Assembly (NCBI RefSeq): GCF_902728235.1
Contig: NZ_CACVBO010000002.1
Location: 248,001-312,000 of the forward strand
Direction of reading: 5' to 3'
DNA length: 64,000 bases
DNA from: Lentimonas sp. CC4
Lineage (GTDB): Bacteria > Verrucomicrobiota > Verrucomicrobiia > Opitutales > Coraliomargaritaceae
The translations under genes were made by a program, and so were the position numbers. Shown piece by piece: positions 16,733 through 26,199 of the stretch (position 1 is its first letter; each line of letters begins with the position of its first letter). The notes beneath the pieces were generated by a model that was not told the DNA's origin, made no database searches, and saw only the letters and a list, made by a program, of their open reading frames with translations.

Positions 16733-19006
16733 ATGACTCAAAAAGCAATTTATCACAATCCGGTGCAGGTGCTAGCCATGCTCGTCTGCCTATTCATCGG
16801 AACCTCCCTGAGTGGCGCGCAAGAGCGTCTTATTCTGGACATGGTGCACCACAATCCGGGCGATACGCCGTATGATAGTGCCTTCAATGATCCCGCTGTG
16901 CTCAAAGAGATTGGCTACAATGGGAAAGTGTATTTCCTGTTCGAGTCCCCGATGCTTGCGATCAACTGGGAATCCGTCGATGCCGACATTCTACCTCAAG
17001 GCTCGCCCGAGCGCGAGTGGGTGGATGCCAAAGCGGCTGAGATTCTAGGTATGCAGGCCGCCGCGAAGGCGGAGGGGCTCTCGGTGTTTGCCATGTCGGA
17101 CCTCGTGCTGTTTCCGAAGCGGCTAATTCAGAAATACGGCATGCAAAAAACTTATGGAGATCCTAAGCATCCTCAGACGGAAAAACTGATCCGCGCACAG
17201 ATCAATGAAATGTTTGATCAGTTCCCATCGATGGATGGTCTGGTCGTGCGAATTGGTGAGACTTACCTACAGGATGCGCCGTATCATCAGGGGCATATCA
17301 ATGACAAAACGAATGCAGAGGCCACCATTATTCCTTTGATGCAAATCCTGCGTGAAGAGATCTGTGTAAAGCGTAATAAGACATTGATCTTTCGGACATG
17401 GCGCGCGTTTGATGACAACGCAGCGCGCTATCAGGCTGTGAGTGATGCGATTGAGCCACACCCGAATCTGGTGATCAGTATTAAGCACTGTGAAGGCGAT
17501 TTCTTTCGCCAAAACCCCTATAGCCGTTGCATCGGCATGGGGCGTCACCGTCAAATTATCGAGGTGCAGTGTGCCCGTGAATACGAGGGCAAGGGCGCGT
17601 ATCCGAACTACATCGCCCACGGGGTGATCGATGGGTTTGCAGAACACGCCAAGATGCCATCAGCTGCCATCAACAGCCTACAGGAATTTTACCAAACCAA
17701 GCCGGAACTGTTCGGCGGCGTGTGGACGTGGTCGCGTGGTGGCGGTTGGGCCGGCCCGTATTTGAAAGACGAGCTATGGTGCGATCTCAATGCGTGGGTG
17801 ATGGCGCAGTGGGCAAAGGATCCATCGCAAAGTGAGGCATCTGTTTTTAATCGCTATGCCACAGAGCGCTTGAACTTGAAAGGGGATGATCTCGCGAAGT
17901 TCCGTCAGCTGTGCCTGCTTTCTACCGATGCGGTGGTGTTGGGGCGGTATGCCGAGCGAGGAGGATTTCGCGGGATTTGGACGCGCGACCAAGGGATCAG
18001 CTGGCCGCGTGCTGCCAAAAACCCCGCAACACAGCAACGCATCCTACAGCAAAAAGACGAGGCGATTGCTATCTGGAAGGAGATCCTTGAGTTGGCTCAA
18101 TCGATTGAATGGGCAGACGATGCCACGCGGGAGTATGCGATTGGATCGGCTGAGTATGGACTGCGCCTCTATGAAATTTATCGGAGTATCATTTATTTGT
18201 CCGATGCCGAAGCGAACGGGGATCAGCAGGCCATGGCTGATTGGATCGCCGTCTATGATGCTGCATGGTTAATCTATAATAAACTGCCCCAACGGTTCCC
18301 GTCAGTTGCGACCTTGTATACCAAGGACTACAGCAGGTTCATGAAGAACAATGCGGATCTTAAAGTGGAAGCGCTTCGTGCTCAATTGGATGTGCCCGTT
18401 GCTTCAGCTGCTGAGGTCGTCGTGCCGGGTGGTATTGTGTATCAGGTGAGCACCTTGGATGGCGGTCAGCCGAATAAAAAGACACTCAATGCAGCCTTGG
18501 TCTCACAAGTTTGTGATCCACAGGTGACTGGTCTGACGGATGTGGAAACTTTGAAAGCTGCTGGAGACACATTGAGCACGTATGCCAATTCAGAGTGGGC
18601 CGGGTTTAGCCTGGCTTCCAATAATGGCGTCACCATCGACAGTGCGAAGGAATTAGAACGAGGCTATTTTGAGGTGAAAATTGAAGCGCTCGCTGGATCG
18701 AAGATGAATTGCTCCGCCTTGACGTTTCTATCGGCTCGTGGAGGTGCGAGCCAGTCGCGCGGCTATGTTTTGTATGCATCGGTGAATGGAGCACCTTTTA
18801 GATATGGCGATCAACCGATTGCTTCGGTCGTCAATGAGATCGGCACGCGAGCGGCTCCATCTAATGTGACAGTCAATCTGAACGCTCCTCTCTATCAAGG
18901 AATTGAGTCGATCACCTTTCGCTATTATCCGTTAACTGCCAATGGAGGCCTATCAATGGACTTTAATGACATGACGCTTTATGGCACGGTGACTTCGTCG
19001 AACTGA
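16733..19006 (+). CDS. Putative alpha-glucuronidase-like glycoside hydrolase
   Basis: 757 residues. The signal peptide ends near SLSGAQE (28). The middle has a TIM-barrel style: GYNGKVYFLFES, LSVFAMSDLVLF, MDGLVVRIGETYL, KTLIFRTWRAF and LVISIKHCEGDFF. It then has IIEVQCAREYEGKG, which recalls the EVQ.TQEY block of GH67 alpha-glucuronidases. A helical region (about 380-550) precedes a C-terminal beta domain (from about 560) with an FTF-like sandwich. No confident family can be given. Removal of uronic acid branches is a fair guess for a fucoidan-type substrate. It is the first gene behind dyad promoter 2. Confidence 0.45.
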   Translation: MTQKAIYHNPVQVLAMLVCLFIGTSLSGAQERLILDMVHHNPGDTPYDSAFNDPAVLKEIGYNGKVYFLFESPMLAINWESVDADILPQGSPEREWVDAKAAEILGMQAAAKAEGLSVFAMSDLVLFPKRLIQKYGMQKTYGDPKHPQTEKLIRAQINEMFDQFPSMDGLVVRIGETYLQDAPYHQGHINDKTNAEATIIPLMQILREEICVKRNKTLIFRTWRAFDDNAARYQAVSDAIEPHPNLVISIKHCEGDFFRQNPYSRCIGMGRHRQIIEVQCAREYEGKGAYPNYIAHGVIDGFAEHAKMPSAAINSLQEFYQTKPELFGGVWTWSRGGGWAGPYLKDELWCDLNAWVMAQWAKDPSQSEASVFNRYATERLNLKGDDLAKFRQLCLLSTDAVVLGRYAERGGFRGIWTRDQGISWPRAAKNPATQQRILQQKDEAIAIWKEILELAQSIEWADDATREYAIGSAEYGLRLYEIYRSIIYLSDAEANGDQQAMADWIAVYDAAWLIYNKLPQRFPSVATLYTKDYSRFMKNNADLKVEALRAQLDVPVASAAEVVVPGGIVYQVSTLDGGQPNKKTLNAALVSQVCDPQVTGLTDVETLKAAGDTLSTYANSEWAGFSLASNNGVTIDSAKELERGYFEVKIEALAGSKMNCSALTFLSARGGASQSRGYVLYASVNGAPFRYGDQPIASVVNEIGTRAAPSNVTVNLNAPLYQGIESITFRYYPLTANGGLSMDFNDMTLYGTVTSSN

Positions 19007-19082
19007 CCCGGAGGGACATGAATCATTCAGTGATGAACTGCCTCAAGGCATATCATAACATGAACTCGTTGGATATTAAGAG

Positions 19083-20849
19083 ATGAAAAGGCGCATCGTC
19101 ATTTTTTTGATCGGATACTTCGGCTGGCTGCTGCAAGGCAGTGCTGCGCCGACTCGTCTGTTCGATCAAGAGCCAGTCCATATTGAGCAACTGAAGTCGG
19201 GCGCTTATCTGGTTGATTTTGGTCGTGTCGCGTTCGGGAACCTTCGCGTATTGCCATCTGTCAATTCGGAGACGAGTGTTACGTTTCACTTTGGTGAAGA
19301 TTTGTCGGAAGGGCGAGTCAATCGTAAGCCGCCAGGCACGGTGCGTTATAGTCACGCGACCGCGACGTTGATTGGAAACTCATCGGTGGTCGTGGCTCCG
19401 CCACAGAATCGACGCAATACACAGACGAATCATCCGAGCAATCCACCCGCCATTCTAACGCCGCCACACTGGGGAGTGATTACCCCCTTTCGTTGGGTTG
19501 AGATCGAGGGCTGGCCTGGGGAACTGTTACCAGAACAGGTGATGCGGCAATCCGTATTTGCATCCACGTGGGACAATGAGGCCGCATCCTTTGAATCGTC
19601 CGACGAACTGCTCAACCAAATCTGGGAGCTGTGTCGCTATTCCATCAAGGCGACTACCTTTGCTGGAGTATATGTGGATGGAGACCGTGAGCGAATTCCT
19701 TATGAAGCGGATGCGTATCTGAATCAGTTGAGTCATTACTATACGGACAATGATATACAGATGGCTCGCGATACGATCGACCATCTCTTGATCTATGATA
19801 CGTGGCCGAGCGAATGGGCGCCTCACATGGTGTTTATGGTGTATGCAGATTGGATGCAGACGGGGGATACGCAGTGGATGGCTGGCCGTTACGATGCGTT
19901 GAAATCTAAGACCTTATCCGATCGCCGCCAGGCCGATGGTTTAGTCGGCAGTGATGCGAAGCAGATTGCCAGAATCGACATAGTCGATTGGCCGAAGCGC
20001 GAGCGTGATGGGTATGTCTTTACCTCGCGTAATACAGTGGTGAATGCCTTTCATCTGCGCGCGATCGCGCTGATGGGTGAGATGGCGCGCGCGCTTGGCA
20101 AAGCCAACGAGGCAGACGAGTATGAGTCCGATTTTCGCGTGAGTGATGAGCGCTTTCAGGCCACTTTTTTCGATACTAAAACGGGGCTTTATATGGATGG
20201 GATCGATACGGCGCATAGCTCTGTGCATGCGAATCTGTTTCCATTGGCATTTGGCATCGTTCCTGAGGGGAAATGCGCGGCCATCGCGCATTGGCTGTCG
20301 AGTCGCGGGATGCGTTGCTCCGTTTATGCTGCACAGTATCTGCTCGAAGGTCTTTTCGAGAATGGAGCAGGGCAGCAGGCCATTGAAATGATCACTGCAA
20401 ATAATGACCGTAGCTGGCGGCATATGGTGGAAAGCGGCACGACCATTACATGGGAAGCGTGGGATCAAAAGTATAAGCCGAATCAAGATTGGAACCATGC
20501 CTGGGGGGCGGCGCCTGCGAATCTGTTCCCTCGCTACATCCTTGGTGCACAGCCATTGGAGCCCGGTTGGGAGGTCGTTCGTATTCGTCCGCATACCGCG
20601 GGGCTTTCCTCCGCTCGGGGCAAAGTTCCCACTCCGCGTGGGTCTGTGCTGATCGATTGGGTGAGTTCGGAGACATTCACGCTATCGCTGAGCCTACCAG
20701 GGACGATGCGTGTGCGTCTGGAGCTTCCAGCGGTTGAAGCCTGCACAGGAGTGTATCGTGAGGGGCTGCCCGTCGAATTTGAACGTATTGATGATCGCTT
20801 GGTGCTGGATATCGAAGCAAGCGGGACCGTAGTGTTTGAAGTTAAGTAG
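19083..20849 (+). CDS. Alpha-L-rhamnosidase-like protein, GH78 (six-hairpin)
   Basis: 588 residues with a signal peptide (FLIGYFGWLLQGSAA, about 22). An N-terminal beta domain (YLVDFGRVAFGNLRV, VTFHFGEDL, FRWVEIEGWPG) is followed by an (alpha/alpha)6 barrel that opens with GVYVDGDRERIPYEADAYL. This is the GH78 segment that carries catalytic acidic residues. TWEAWDQKYKPNQDWNHAWGAAP matches the GH78 signature near the barrel end, and a short C-terminal beta domain follows. It is shorter than many GH78 proteins because accessory domains are missing. It probably removes alpha-L-rhamnose or a similar deoxysugar. It lies 76 bases after the previous gene. Confidence 0.82.
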   Translation: MKRRIVIFLIGYFGWLLQGSAAPTRLFDQEPVHIEQLKSGAYLVDFGRVAFGNLRVLPSVNSETSVTFHFGEDLSEGRVNRKPPGTVRYSHATATLIGNSSVVVAPPQNRRNTQTNHPSNPPAILTPPHWGVITPFRWVEIEGWPGELLPEQVMRQSVFASTWDNEAASFESSDELLNQIWELCRYSIKATTFAGVYVDGDRERIPYEADAYLNQLSHYYTDNDIQMARDTIDHLLIYDTWPSEWAPHMVFMVYADWMQTGDTQWMAGRYDALKSKTLSDRRQADGLVGSDAKQIARIDIVDWPKRERDGYVFTSRNTVVNAFHLRAIALMGEMARALGKANEADEYESDFRVSDERFQATFFDTKTGLYMDGIDTAHSSVHANLFPLAFGIVPEGKCAAIAHWLSSRGMRCSVYAAQYLLEGLFENGAGQQAIEMITANNDRSWRHMVESGTTITWEAWDQKYKPNQDWNHAWGAAPANLFPRYILGAQPLEPGWEVVRIRPHTAGLSSARGKVPTPRGSVLIDWVSSETFTLSLSLPGTMRVRLELPAVEACTGVYREGLPVEFERIDDRLVLDIEASGTVVFEVK

Positions 20850-21014
20850 AGTGCACACAAACCCCATACCTATGAAAACTTGATATTTGTGAAGGAAAGT
20901 CAAATAGCTGACGAGTTGTGTCAATTAATTGAAGTGGTTTGTAGGTTGCCCATGCCAGGATGCATTGGGGTCGGTAGGGCTATTGTAGCTTTTTATATAA
21001 GTGTGAAAGGGGTT

Positions 21015-21034
21015 AGTAGTCGCAAATGACTACT
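21015..21034. promoter_or_regulatory. Inverted repeat AGTAGTC-N6-GACTACT upstream of GH95
   Basis: A perfect 7-bp dyad with a 6-base centre, 225 bases before the GH95 start. A TATAAT at 21091 lies downstream but has no well-spaced -35. It could be an operator; no regulator can be named. The 20850-21259 gap has no gene. Confidence 0.35.
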
Positions 21035-21095
21035 GATCGAATACTTTCTAGGTCGCATGTTGAATCTGAATATATTTGACGAATTATGTATATAA

Positions 21096-21183
21096 TGGGC
21101 GAGGCGGATTGACACGCAGGGGCTGACTCGCTTAGTGATGTTCGTGTTGCCTATGAGAGTTTAGTGAGTCGGCTCGCCTCGGA
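21096..21183. repeat. Imperfect palindrome of the GTGAGTCGG type
   Basis: Outer arms GGGCGAGGCGG / CTCGCCTCGG and inner arms GACTCGCTTAGTG / TTTAGTGAGTC form an interrupted stem. The inner words GTGAGTCGG and GACTCGCT recur in the tight palindrome at 51787-51821. Confidence 0.5.
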
Positions 21184-21259
21184 TTATAAATGTCAAGTCC
21201 TACGCGCCGGAAATGAAATAGTTGATCCCAGTTGCCCCCCAATATCTGTAGAAAATTGA

Positions 21260-23620
21260 ATGATGAATATGCCTAAAAAAATGAGCTTGATGCTCGCTCT
21301 ATTCTCGGTCTGTTGCACGACAGTGTGGGCCGAGTCCGATTGGAGCCATTTGCAGCTGCGTTATGATGCGCCAGCAGTGGAATGGACGGATGCCTTGCCT
21401 GTGGGTAACGGCTCGATGGGCGCGATGGTCTATGGTGGCGTTGAGACGGAGCGCTTGCAGTTTAACCATGATACGCTGTGGGCCGGTGGGCCACATTCGT
21501 ATTCGCGTAAGGCTGCCTCTGAGTCGCTCCCGCAGATTCGAGCGTTGCTCTTTGAGGGCAAACAGAAGGAAGCAGAGAAGCTGGCGATGCAGACATTTAT
21601 GTCCGATCCGCTAGGACAGGCGCCTTATCAGCCGTTTGGGGATCTCGTGCTGGAGTTCCCAGGCTTGGGAGACGCGGTCGAGTATCAACGCACGCTCGAC
21701 CTCGATGGCGCACTCGTCGCGACTGAGTTTACCATCGACGGAGTGAGCTATAAGCGGACGGTGATTGCCAGTTATCCCGATGACGTGATCGCCGTGCGCA
21801 TCGAAGCAGACCAGCCGGGGCAGATTAACTTCACCGCGAAGCTGTCCACGCTGCACAAGCAAGCGACACGAGTTGAGAAGCTCGATGCTCGAACTTTGCA
21901 ACTCTCAGGCGCGGTGGATGACATTACCCCAAAGCGAAGAAAGTATACCTTGGAGGGGCAGGTTCGTTTTGCCGCTCAGTTGCAGGTAGTGCCTGAAGGT
22001 GGCAGCGCTGTGGTGACGGATAACAGCATCGAAGTGAAGTCGGCGGATGCCGTAGTGCTCTATTTAGCGGCAGCTACGAGCTATGAGGATTTTAAATCAA
22101 TTAACGCCGATCCTTCAGTCCTCTGTGCGGCGACACTCCAAGAAATCGACGACAAGTCGTATGGCAATATTCTGGCGGATCATCAATCAGACCACCGTGA
22201 GCTCTTTCGTCGTGTGGCCATCGACCTCGGGGGCGGGGACTCCGCCAAGCTGACAAGCAACGAGCGACTCAATCAATATAAGGCTAATCCTGACTCAGAC
22301 TTTGTCGCCTTGCTCTATCAATATGGACGCTACCTGTTAATTGCCTCATCGCGCCCTGGTAGTCAGGCGGCAAATCTACAGGGACTATGGAATGATCAAC
22401 TGTCGCCGGCGTGGGACTCGAAATACACCATCAATATCAATACAGAGATGAATTATTGGCCCGCGGAGCTGACAAACCTCTCCGAATGCCATGAGCCGCT
22501 GTTTGATATGATCGATGACTTGTCGGTCACAGGTGCGGAAGTCGCGAATGATTTCTACGGCGCCAGAGGTTGGGTGGTGCATCACAACACAGACGGCTGG
22601 CGCGGCGCAGCTCCGATTAACCACGCAAACCACGGGATCTGGCCGACGGGTGGTGCCTGGTTGGCGACGCATCTATGGGAACGCTATCTCTTTAGTGGTG
22701 ACAAAGAATTTTTACAGCAGAAGGCCTACCCCTTAATGCAGGGTGCATCGGAATTCTTCCTCGATTACATGATTGAGGATCCCCAGTTTGGCAAAGGTTG
22801 GTTGATCAGTGGTCCCAGCAATTCGCCTGAGCTGGGTGGCTTAGTCATGGCACCGACCATGGATCACCAAATCATCCGTCACTTGTTTACGACTACGGCC
22901 GAAGCTGCGGATATTCTCGAATGCGACGCCGAATTTGCTGCAGAGTTACAAGATGCTGCAAGCCGGATCGCGCCCAATTCGATTGGCCCGGAGGGGCAGT
23001 TGAATGAATGGCTCTACCGTGCCTCGCCAAAGACGAACCATCGACACGTGTCGCATCTGTGGGCGCTGCATCCTGGATCCGAGATCACGCCTGACACTCC
23101 AGAGCTGTTCGAAGCCTGCAAGACGACGCTGGAAATGCGCGGCGATGAGGCGACCGGGTGGTCGCGTGCATGGAAGGTGAATTTCTGGGCACGACTGCGT
23201 GATGGAGAGCGCTTAAACACAATCCTTACCGGCTTCTTTCAAAACTCTAGTGTGAAGAAGCAGCCTGGATTCTATAACAATTTGTTCGACGCTCATCCGC
23301 CGTTTCAGATCGACGGTAACTTCGGTCTGACTGCGGGCGTGTCGGAGGCCTTACTGCAGTCGCATCGTCGTGATGACAACGGGAACCACATTCTCGACAT
23401 TCTACCCGCGCTGCCATCGGCGTGGCCGGATGGTTCGATTCATGGCTTGCGCGCTCGCGGCGGTTTCGAGGTCTCTCTTGAATGGAAAGACGGTCAGTTA
23501 GTCGATTTGGAAGTCATCTCGCTGTTAGGGAATCCATTCGTGGTTCAAACGCCGGATGGGAAGCAGCAATTGGTTGAAACTATAGCAACTGGGCAGCGCT
23601 ATTCTTTGGGAGCGGATTAA
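21260..23620 (+). CDS. Alpha-L-fucosidase, GH95
   Basis: 786 residues. The signal peptide ends near TTVWAES (25), and an alternative ATG at 21269 is possible. The N-terminal beta domain has the GH95 opening [19 protein letters not shown] and [13 protein letters not shown]. The (alpha/alpha)6 barrel carries [28 protein letters not shown] and [11 protein letters not shown] (near 680); the last holds the conserved Asp of the family. GH95 enzymes invert configuration and release terminal alpha-1,2-linked (sometimes other) L-fucose or L-galactose. All motif blocks are intact and the length is typical. Confidence 0.95.
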   Translation: MMNMPKKMSLMLALFSVCCTTVWAESDWSHLQLRYDAPAVEWTDALPVGNGSMGAMVYGGVETERLQFNHDTLWAGGPHSYSRKAASESLPQIRALLFEGKQKEAEKLAMQTFMSDPLGQAPYQPFGDLVLEFPGLGDAVEYQRTLDLDGALVATEFTIDGVSYKRTVIASYPDDVIAVRIEADQPGQINFTAKLSTLHKQATRVEKLDARTLQLSGAVDDITPKRRKYTLEGQVRFAAQLQVVPEGGSAVVTDNSIEVKSADAVVLYLAAATSYEDFKSINADPSVLCAATLQEIDDKSYGNILADHQSDHRELFRRVAIDLGGGDSAKLTSNERLNQYKANPDSDFVALLYQYGRYLLIASSRPGSQAANLQGLWNDQLSPAWDSKYTININTEMNYWPAELTNLSECHEPLFDMIDDLSVTGAEVANDFYGARGWVVHHNTDGWRGAAPINHANHGIWPTGGAWLATHLWERYLFSGDKEFLQQKAYPLMQGASEFFLDYMIEDPQFGKGWLISGPSNSPELGGLVMAPTMDHQIIRHLFTTTAEAADILECDAEFAAELQDAASRIAPNSIGPEGQLNEWLYRASPKTNHRHVSHLWALHPGSEITPDTPELFEACKTTLEMRGDEATGWSRAWKVNFWARLRDGERLNTILTGFFQNSSVKKQPGFYNNLFDAHPPFQIDGNFGLTAGVSEALLQSHRRDDNGNHILDILPALPSAWPDGSIHGLRARGGFEVSLEWKDGQLVDLEVISLLGNPFVVQTPDGKQQLVETIATGQRYSLGAD

Positions 23621-23677
23621 CACACCTGTAAAGTGAATTGAGTTGAAAGTGCTTCGCGTGAAATCATTGTCATCACA

Positions 23678-24559
23678 GTGAAATTACCTCCCATTCTGAT
23701 TATTCTCTGCCTCCTCCCTCTGTTGCTACATACTGCAATCGGCAACACCTCGGAGCCGACGATTAAGGTATTGATCGTCGATGGTTTTAGTAATCACGAT
23801 TGGGAGGCCACGACGGAGGATATCAAGGCGATGCTCAGCGACGATGCTCTGTTTAGCTATGAAGTCTCCACGGTGCCAGCCGAAGATGCGGCGGAGTGGG
23901 GTGCTTGGTTGCCAGATTTTAGTCGATATGATGTGGTGATTCAAAATACGACGGATATCAACGTTGATGGTTCATGGCCACGTCCCGCGCAAATTGCCTT
24001 AGAGCAATTCGTATCTGGCGGTGGTGGTTTGTATATCTTTCACTCCGCCAACAATGCCTTTCCCGAGTGGCACGAATATAATCGTATGATCGGTCTCGGC
24101 TGGCGCAAGAAGGACTTCGGCCCCGCGATACAAATCATCGATGGCGTGTCAGTCCTGATTCCCGCTGGCGAAGGCGGCAATACTGGGCACGGGAAACGAA
24201 AGGATACCGTTGTCACACGTATGAATGATCACCCCATTCATCAAGGGCTACCGCAGCAATGGCTCGCCGCTGATTTGGAGATCTACCGCTACGCTCGTGG
24301 TCCGGCCGAGAACCTGACTGTGATCAGCTATGCCAAGGAGCTTAAGACCGGCATCAATTTCCCGATTGAGTGGGTCATTCAATACGGCGAAGGGCGCGTG
24401 TTTAATTCGACCTACGGCCATCACTGGCACACGCAAACAGAACCGCCGGCAGGTATTCGCTGTGTGGCCTTCCAGACGGTATTTAAGCGTGCTATTCAAT
24501 GGTTAGCGCATCGTGAAATTGATCCAGGCGTGCCTGTTTCATTTCCTTCTATCCCGTGA
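23678..24559 (+). CDS. Exported ThuA-like protein
   Basis: 293 residues from a GTG start at 23678, which gives a good signal peptide (ILCLLPLLLHTAIG). The ThuA/class I glutamine-amidotransferase-like fold is visible: IKVLIVDGFSNHDW, YDVVIQNTTDINV, FVSGGGGLYIFHSANNAF, NDHPIHQGLP and GEGRVFNSTYGHHWH. Members occur widely beside glycoside hydrolases; their activity is mostly unproven (trehalose utilisation is the historical name). The stop codon (24557-24559) lies inside dyad promoter 3. The last ten codons and that promoter are repeated exactly at 27782-27830. Confidence 0.82.
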   Translation: MKLPPILIILCLLPLLLHTAIGNTSEPTIKVLIVDGFSNHDWEATTEDIKAMLSDDALFSYEVSTVPAEDAAEWGAWLPDFSRYDVVIQNTTDINVDGSWPRPAQIALEQFVSGGGGLYIFHSANNAFPEWHEYNRMIGLGWRKKDFGPAIQIIDGVSVLIPAGEGGNTGHGKRKDTVVTRMNDHPIHQGLPQQWLAADLEIYRYARGPAENLTVISYAKELKTGINFPIEWVIQYGEGRVFNSTYGHHWHTQTEPPAGIRCVAFQTVFKRAIQWLAHREIDPGVPVSFPSIP

Positions 24560-24596
24560 AATTGGGATACCATTTGTTTAGGGGATGAGTTATTAT
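24550..24596 (+). promoter_or_regulatory. Dyad promoter 3: TATCCC-N8-GGGATA, 21 bases, TATTAT
   Basis: Perfect dyad at 24550-24569 and a -10-like TATTAT at 24591-24596. The dyad overlaps the thuA stop codon. It would drive the GH29 gene at 24787, with the GH29 stub as leader. Confidence 0.7.
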
Positions 24597-24600
24597 CTCC

Positions 24601-24747
24601 ATCACAGATTTTACCCACCCGGAATCCGTGACGCTACTCAGAGTAGGTGAGTCGATTGACATCGAGTTACACAAATCGGCGCTTCACATCGTGGTGCCTT
24701 CTGTGCTGCACACGGAAATACCTGAGATGGTGCATATCGTATTTTAG
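24601..24747 (+). pseudogene. C-terminal stub of a lost GH29 fucosidase
   Basis: 48 codons in one frame, then TAG. The product (ITDFTHPESVTLLRVG ... PEMVHIVF) aligns without gaps to the last 48 residues of the GH29 protein at 27864-29360 (ITDVTRPKSVTLLRTG ... PDMVKIVF), with 26 identities counted by eye. There is no start codon or upstream GH29 sequence: the frame begins right after the -10 hexamer of dyad promoter 3. The body of the gene has been deleted. Confidence 0.88.
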
Positions 24748-24786
24748 GCAGAGGGACTCTCTGACGCTTTTGGGAAATTACAACAA

Positions 24787-26127
24787 ATGATAACTAGAAA
24801 AATATCCTTCCTTGGCCTCTTGGTCGCCTTATCAAGTCTAGCTTTGGTGCCGCAAGCCGAAGCCAATAAGCCGGATCGCATCGGGCCACTATTGAATGAT
24901 CCTGCACGTGAATCGGAATTCATGGATTGGGGCCTAGGCATGTTTGTGCACTGGTCGCACGATTCGCAAATTGGCTCTGTTATTAGCCACTCCATGGTAG
25001 GTGCGTCGGACAAATATCTGGATCGCATGATTCATGAACTGCCAAAGACCTTTAACCCCCAAAAGTATAATGCCGATGAGTGGATGGAGATCGCCAAGAT
25101 CGCTGGTGCCAAATATATGGTCTTCACCACCAAGCATCACAACGGCTTCTGTATGTGGGATACCGAAACGACGGAGTTCAATGTCATGAACACCCCGTAT
25201 GGGAAAGATATCGTCAAAGATTATGTAGATGCCTGCCGTCGCTCTGGCCTCAAAGTGGGCTTGTATTTCTCCCCGGAAGATTTCCTCTATCTGCGAGGGA
25301 TCGGGGAAACGATTCGCCGAGTCGGAACGAGCGGCAAAGAAAAGGAAGGGCTTGTCGAATATAACATACGCCAGCTGGACGAGCTCTTTGAGAACTATGG
25401 TGAGATTGATATGATATTCTTTGACGGTCGCGACCAAGCCGACTTGGTTCAATACATCCATCAAAAATATCCGAAGTGTATTGTGACTCGGGGAGAAATG
25501 ACTACGCCGGAGCAGAATCTCCCTAAAACGCCTTTACCTGGGCCATGGGAATCTTGCTTTACGCTAGGCAGCCAATGGCAGTTCAAACCGACGAATGAGC
25601 GATACAAATCCGGGACTCAATTGATCAATATGTTGATTGAGACTCGTGCAAAAGGAGGCAACCTCTTGATTAATATGGGACCCGAGCCTTCTGGCGCGAT
25701 TCCCTTTGAGCAGGATCGCACCTTCCGCGAACTGGGCATGTGGATGTTTATTAACGACGAGGCGATTCATGATATCCGTCCAGGTAAAGTCATAGGGGAG
25801 GATGGTGTGTGGTATACGCAGTCTAAAGATGGCAAATCAGTATATGTCTTCCTGACTGAATTCACTGGAAAAAAGCAATGGAAGTTAGGCGAGCGCAAAA
25901 AGATCGTGCTCAAAGAGTTGAAAGCTACGCGTGGCACCAGCATCTCGGTGCTCGGCCAAAACGACAAAGTGGTAGAATACCAGCCGAAGATTGTTCCAAC
26001 ATCGAGGTTCAAGCAGGTCGAGGAAGGTCTTGAAATTTCCGTCGTGCGTGCACAGCGGATTTACAACGACAAGAAATGGCCAAACACGGTAGTCGTGAAA
26101 CTCGATCATGTAGAGTTTGTGAAATAA
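24787..26127 (+). CDS. Alpha-L-fucosidase, GH29 (compact)
   Basis: 446 residues. The signal peptide ends near PQAEANK (26). GH29 blocks: MDWGLGMFVHWSHDS, YMVFTTKHHNGFCMWDT, LKVGLYFSPEDF, and EIDMIFFDGR with the probable nucleophile Asp213. GGNLLINMGPEPSG marks the barrel end. A small C-terminal beta domain follows (about 340-446). The helix after the catalytic strand is short and there is no long accessory domain, as in compact exo-acting members. Specificity is unknown. It is preceded by a 40-base gap after the GH29 stub. Confidence 0.93.
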   Translation: MITRKISFLGLLVALSSLALVPQAEANKPDRIGPLLNDPARESEFMDWGLGMFVHWSHDSQIGSVISHSMVGASDKYLDRMIHELPKTFNPQKYNADEWMEIAKIAGAKYMVFTTKHHNGFCMWDTETTEFNVMNTPYGKDIVKDYVDACRRSGLKVGLYFSPEDFLYLRGIGETIRRVGTSGKEKEGLVEYNIRQLDELFENYGEIDMIFFDGRDQADLVQYIHQKYPKCIVTRGEMTTPEQNLPKTPLPGPWESCFTLGSQWQFKPTNERYKSGTQLINMLIETRAKGGNLLINMGPEPSGAIPFEQDRTFRELGMWMFINDEAIHDIRPGKVIGEDGVWYTQSKDGKSVYVFLTEFTGKKQWKLGERKKIVLKELKATRGTSISVLGQNDKVVEYQPKIVPTSRFKQVEEGLEISVVRAQRIYNDKKWPNTVVVKLDHVEFVK

Positions 26128-26199
26128 TTCTACAGCTAAGGGCACGAGCTCAGCACACTGTTCAATCCGGCGTTTTTTTAACGAAAGTAAATAACTAGT

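Noticed and set aside
21075-21096. Standard promoter TTGACG ... TATAAT before GH95
   Set aside because: The two hexamers are only about 10 bases apart, too close for a sigma-70 promoter; a different -35 was not found.
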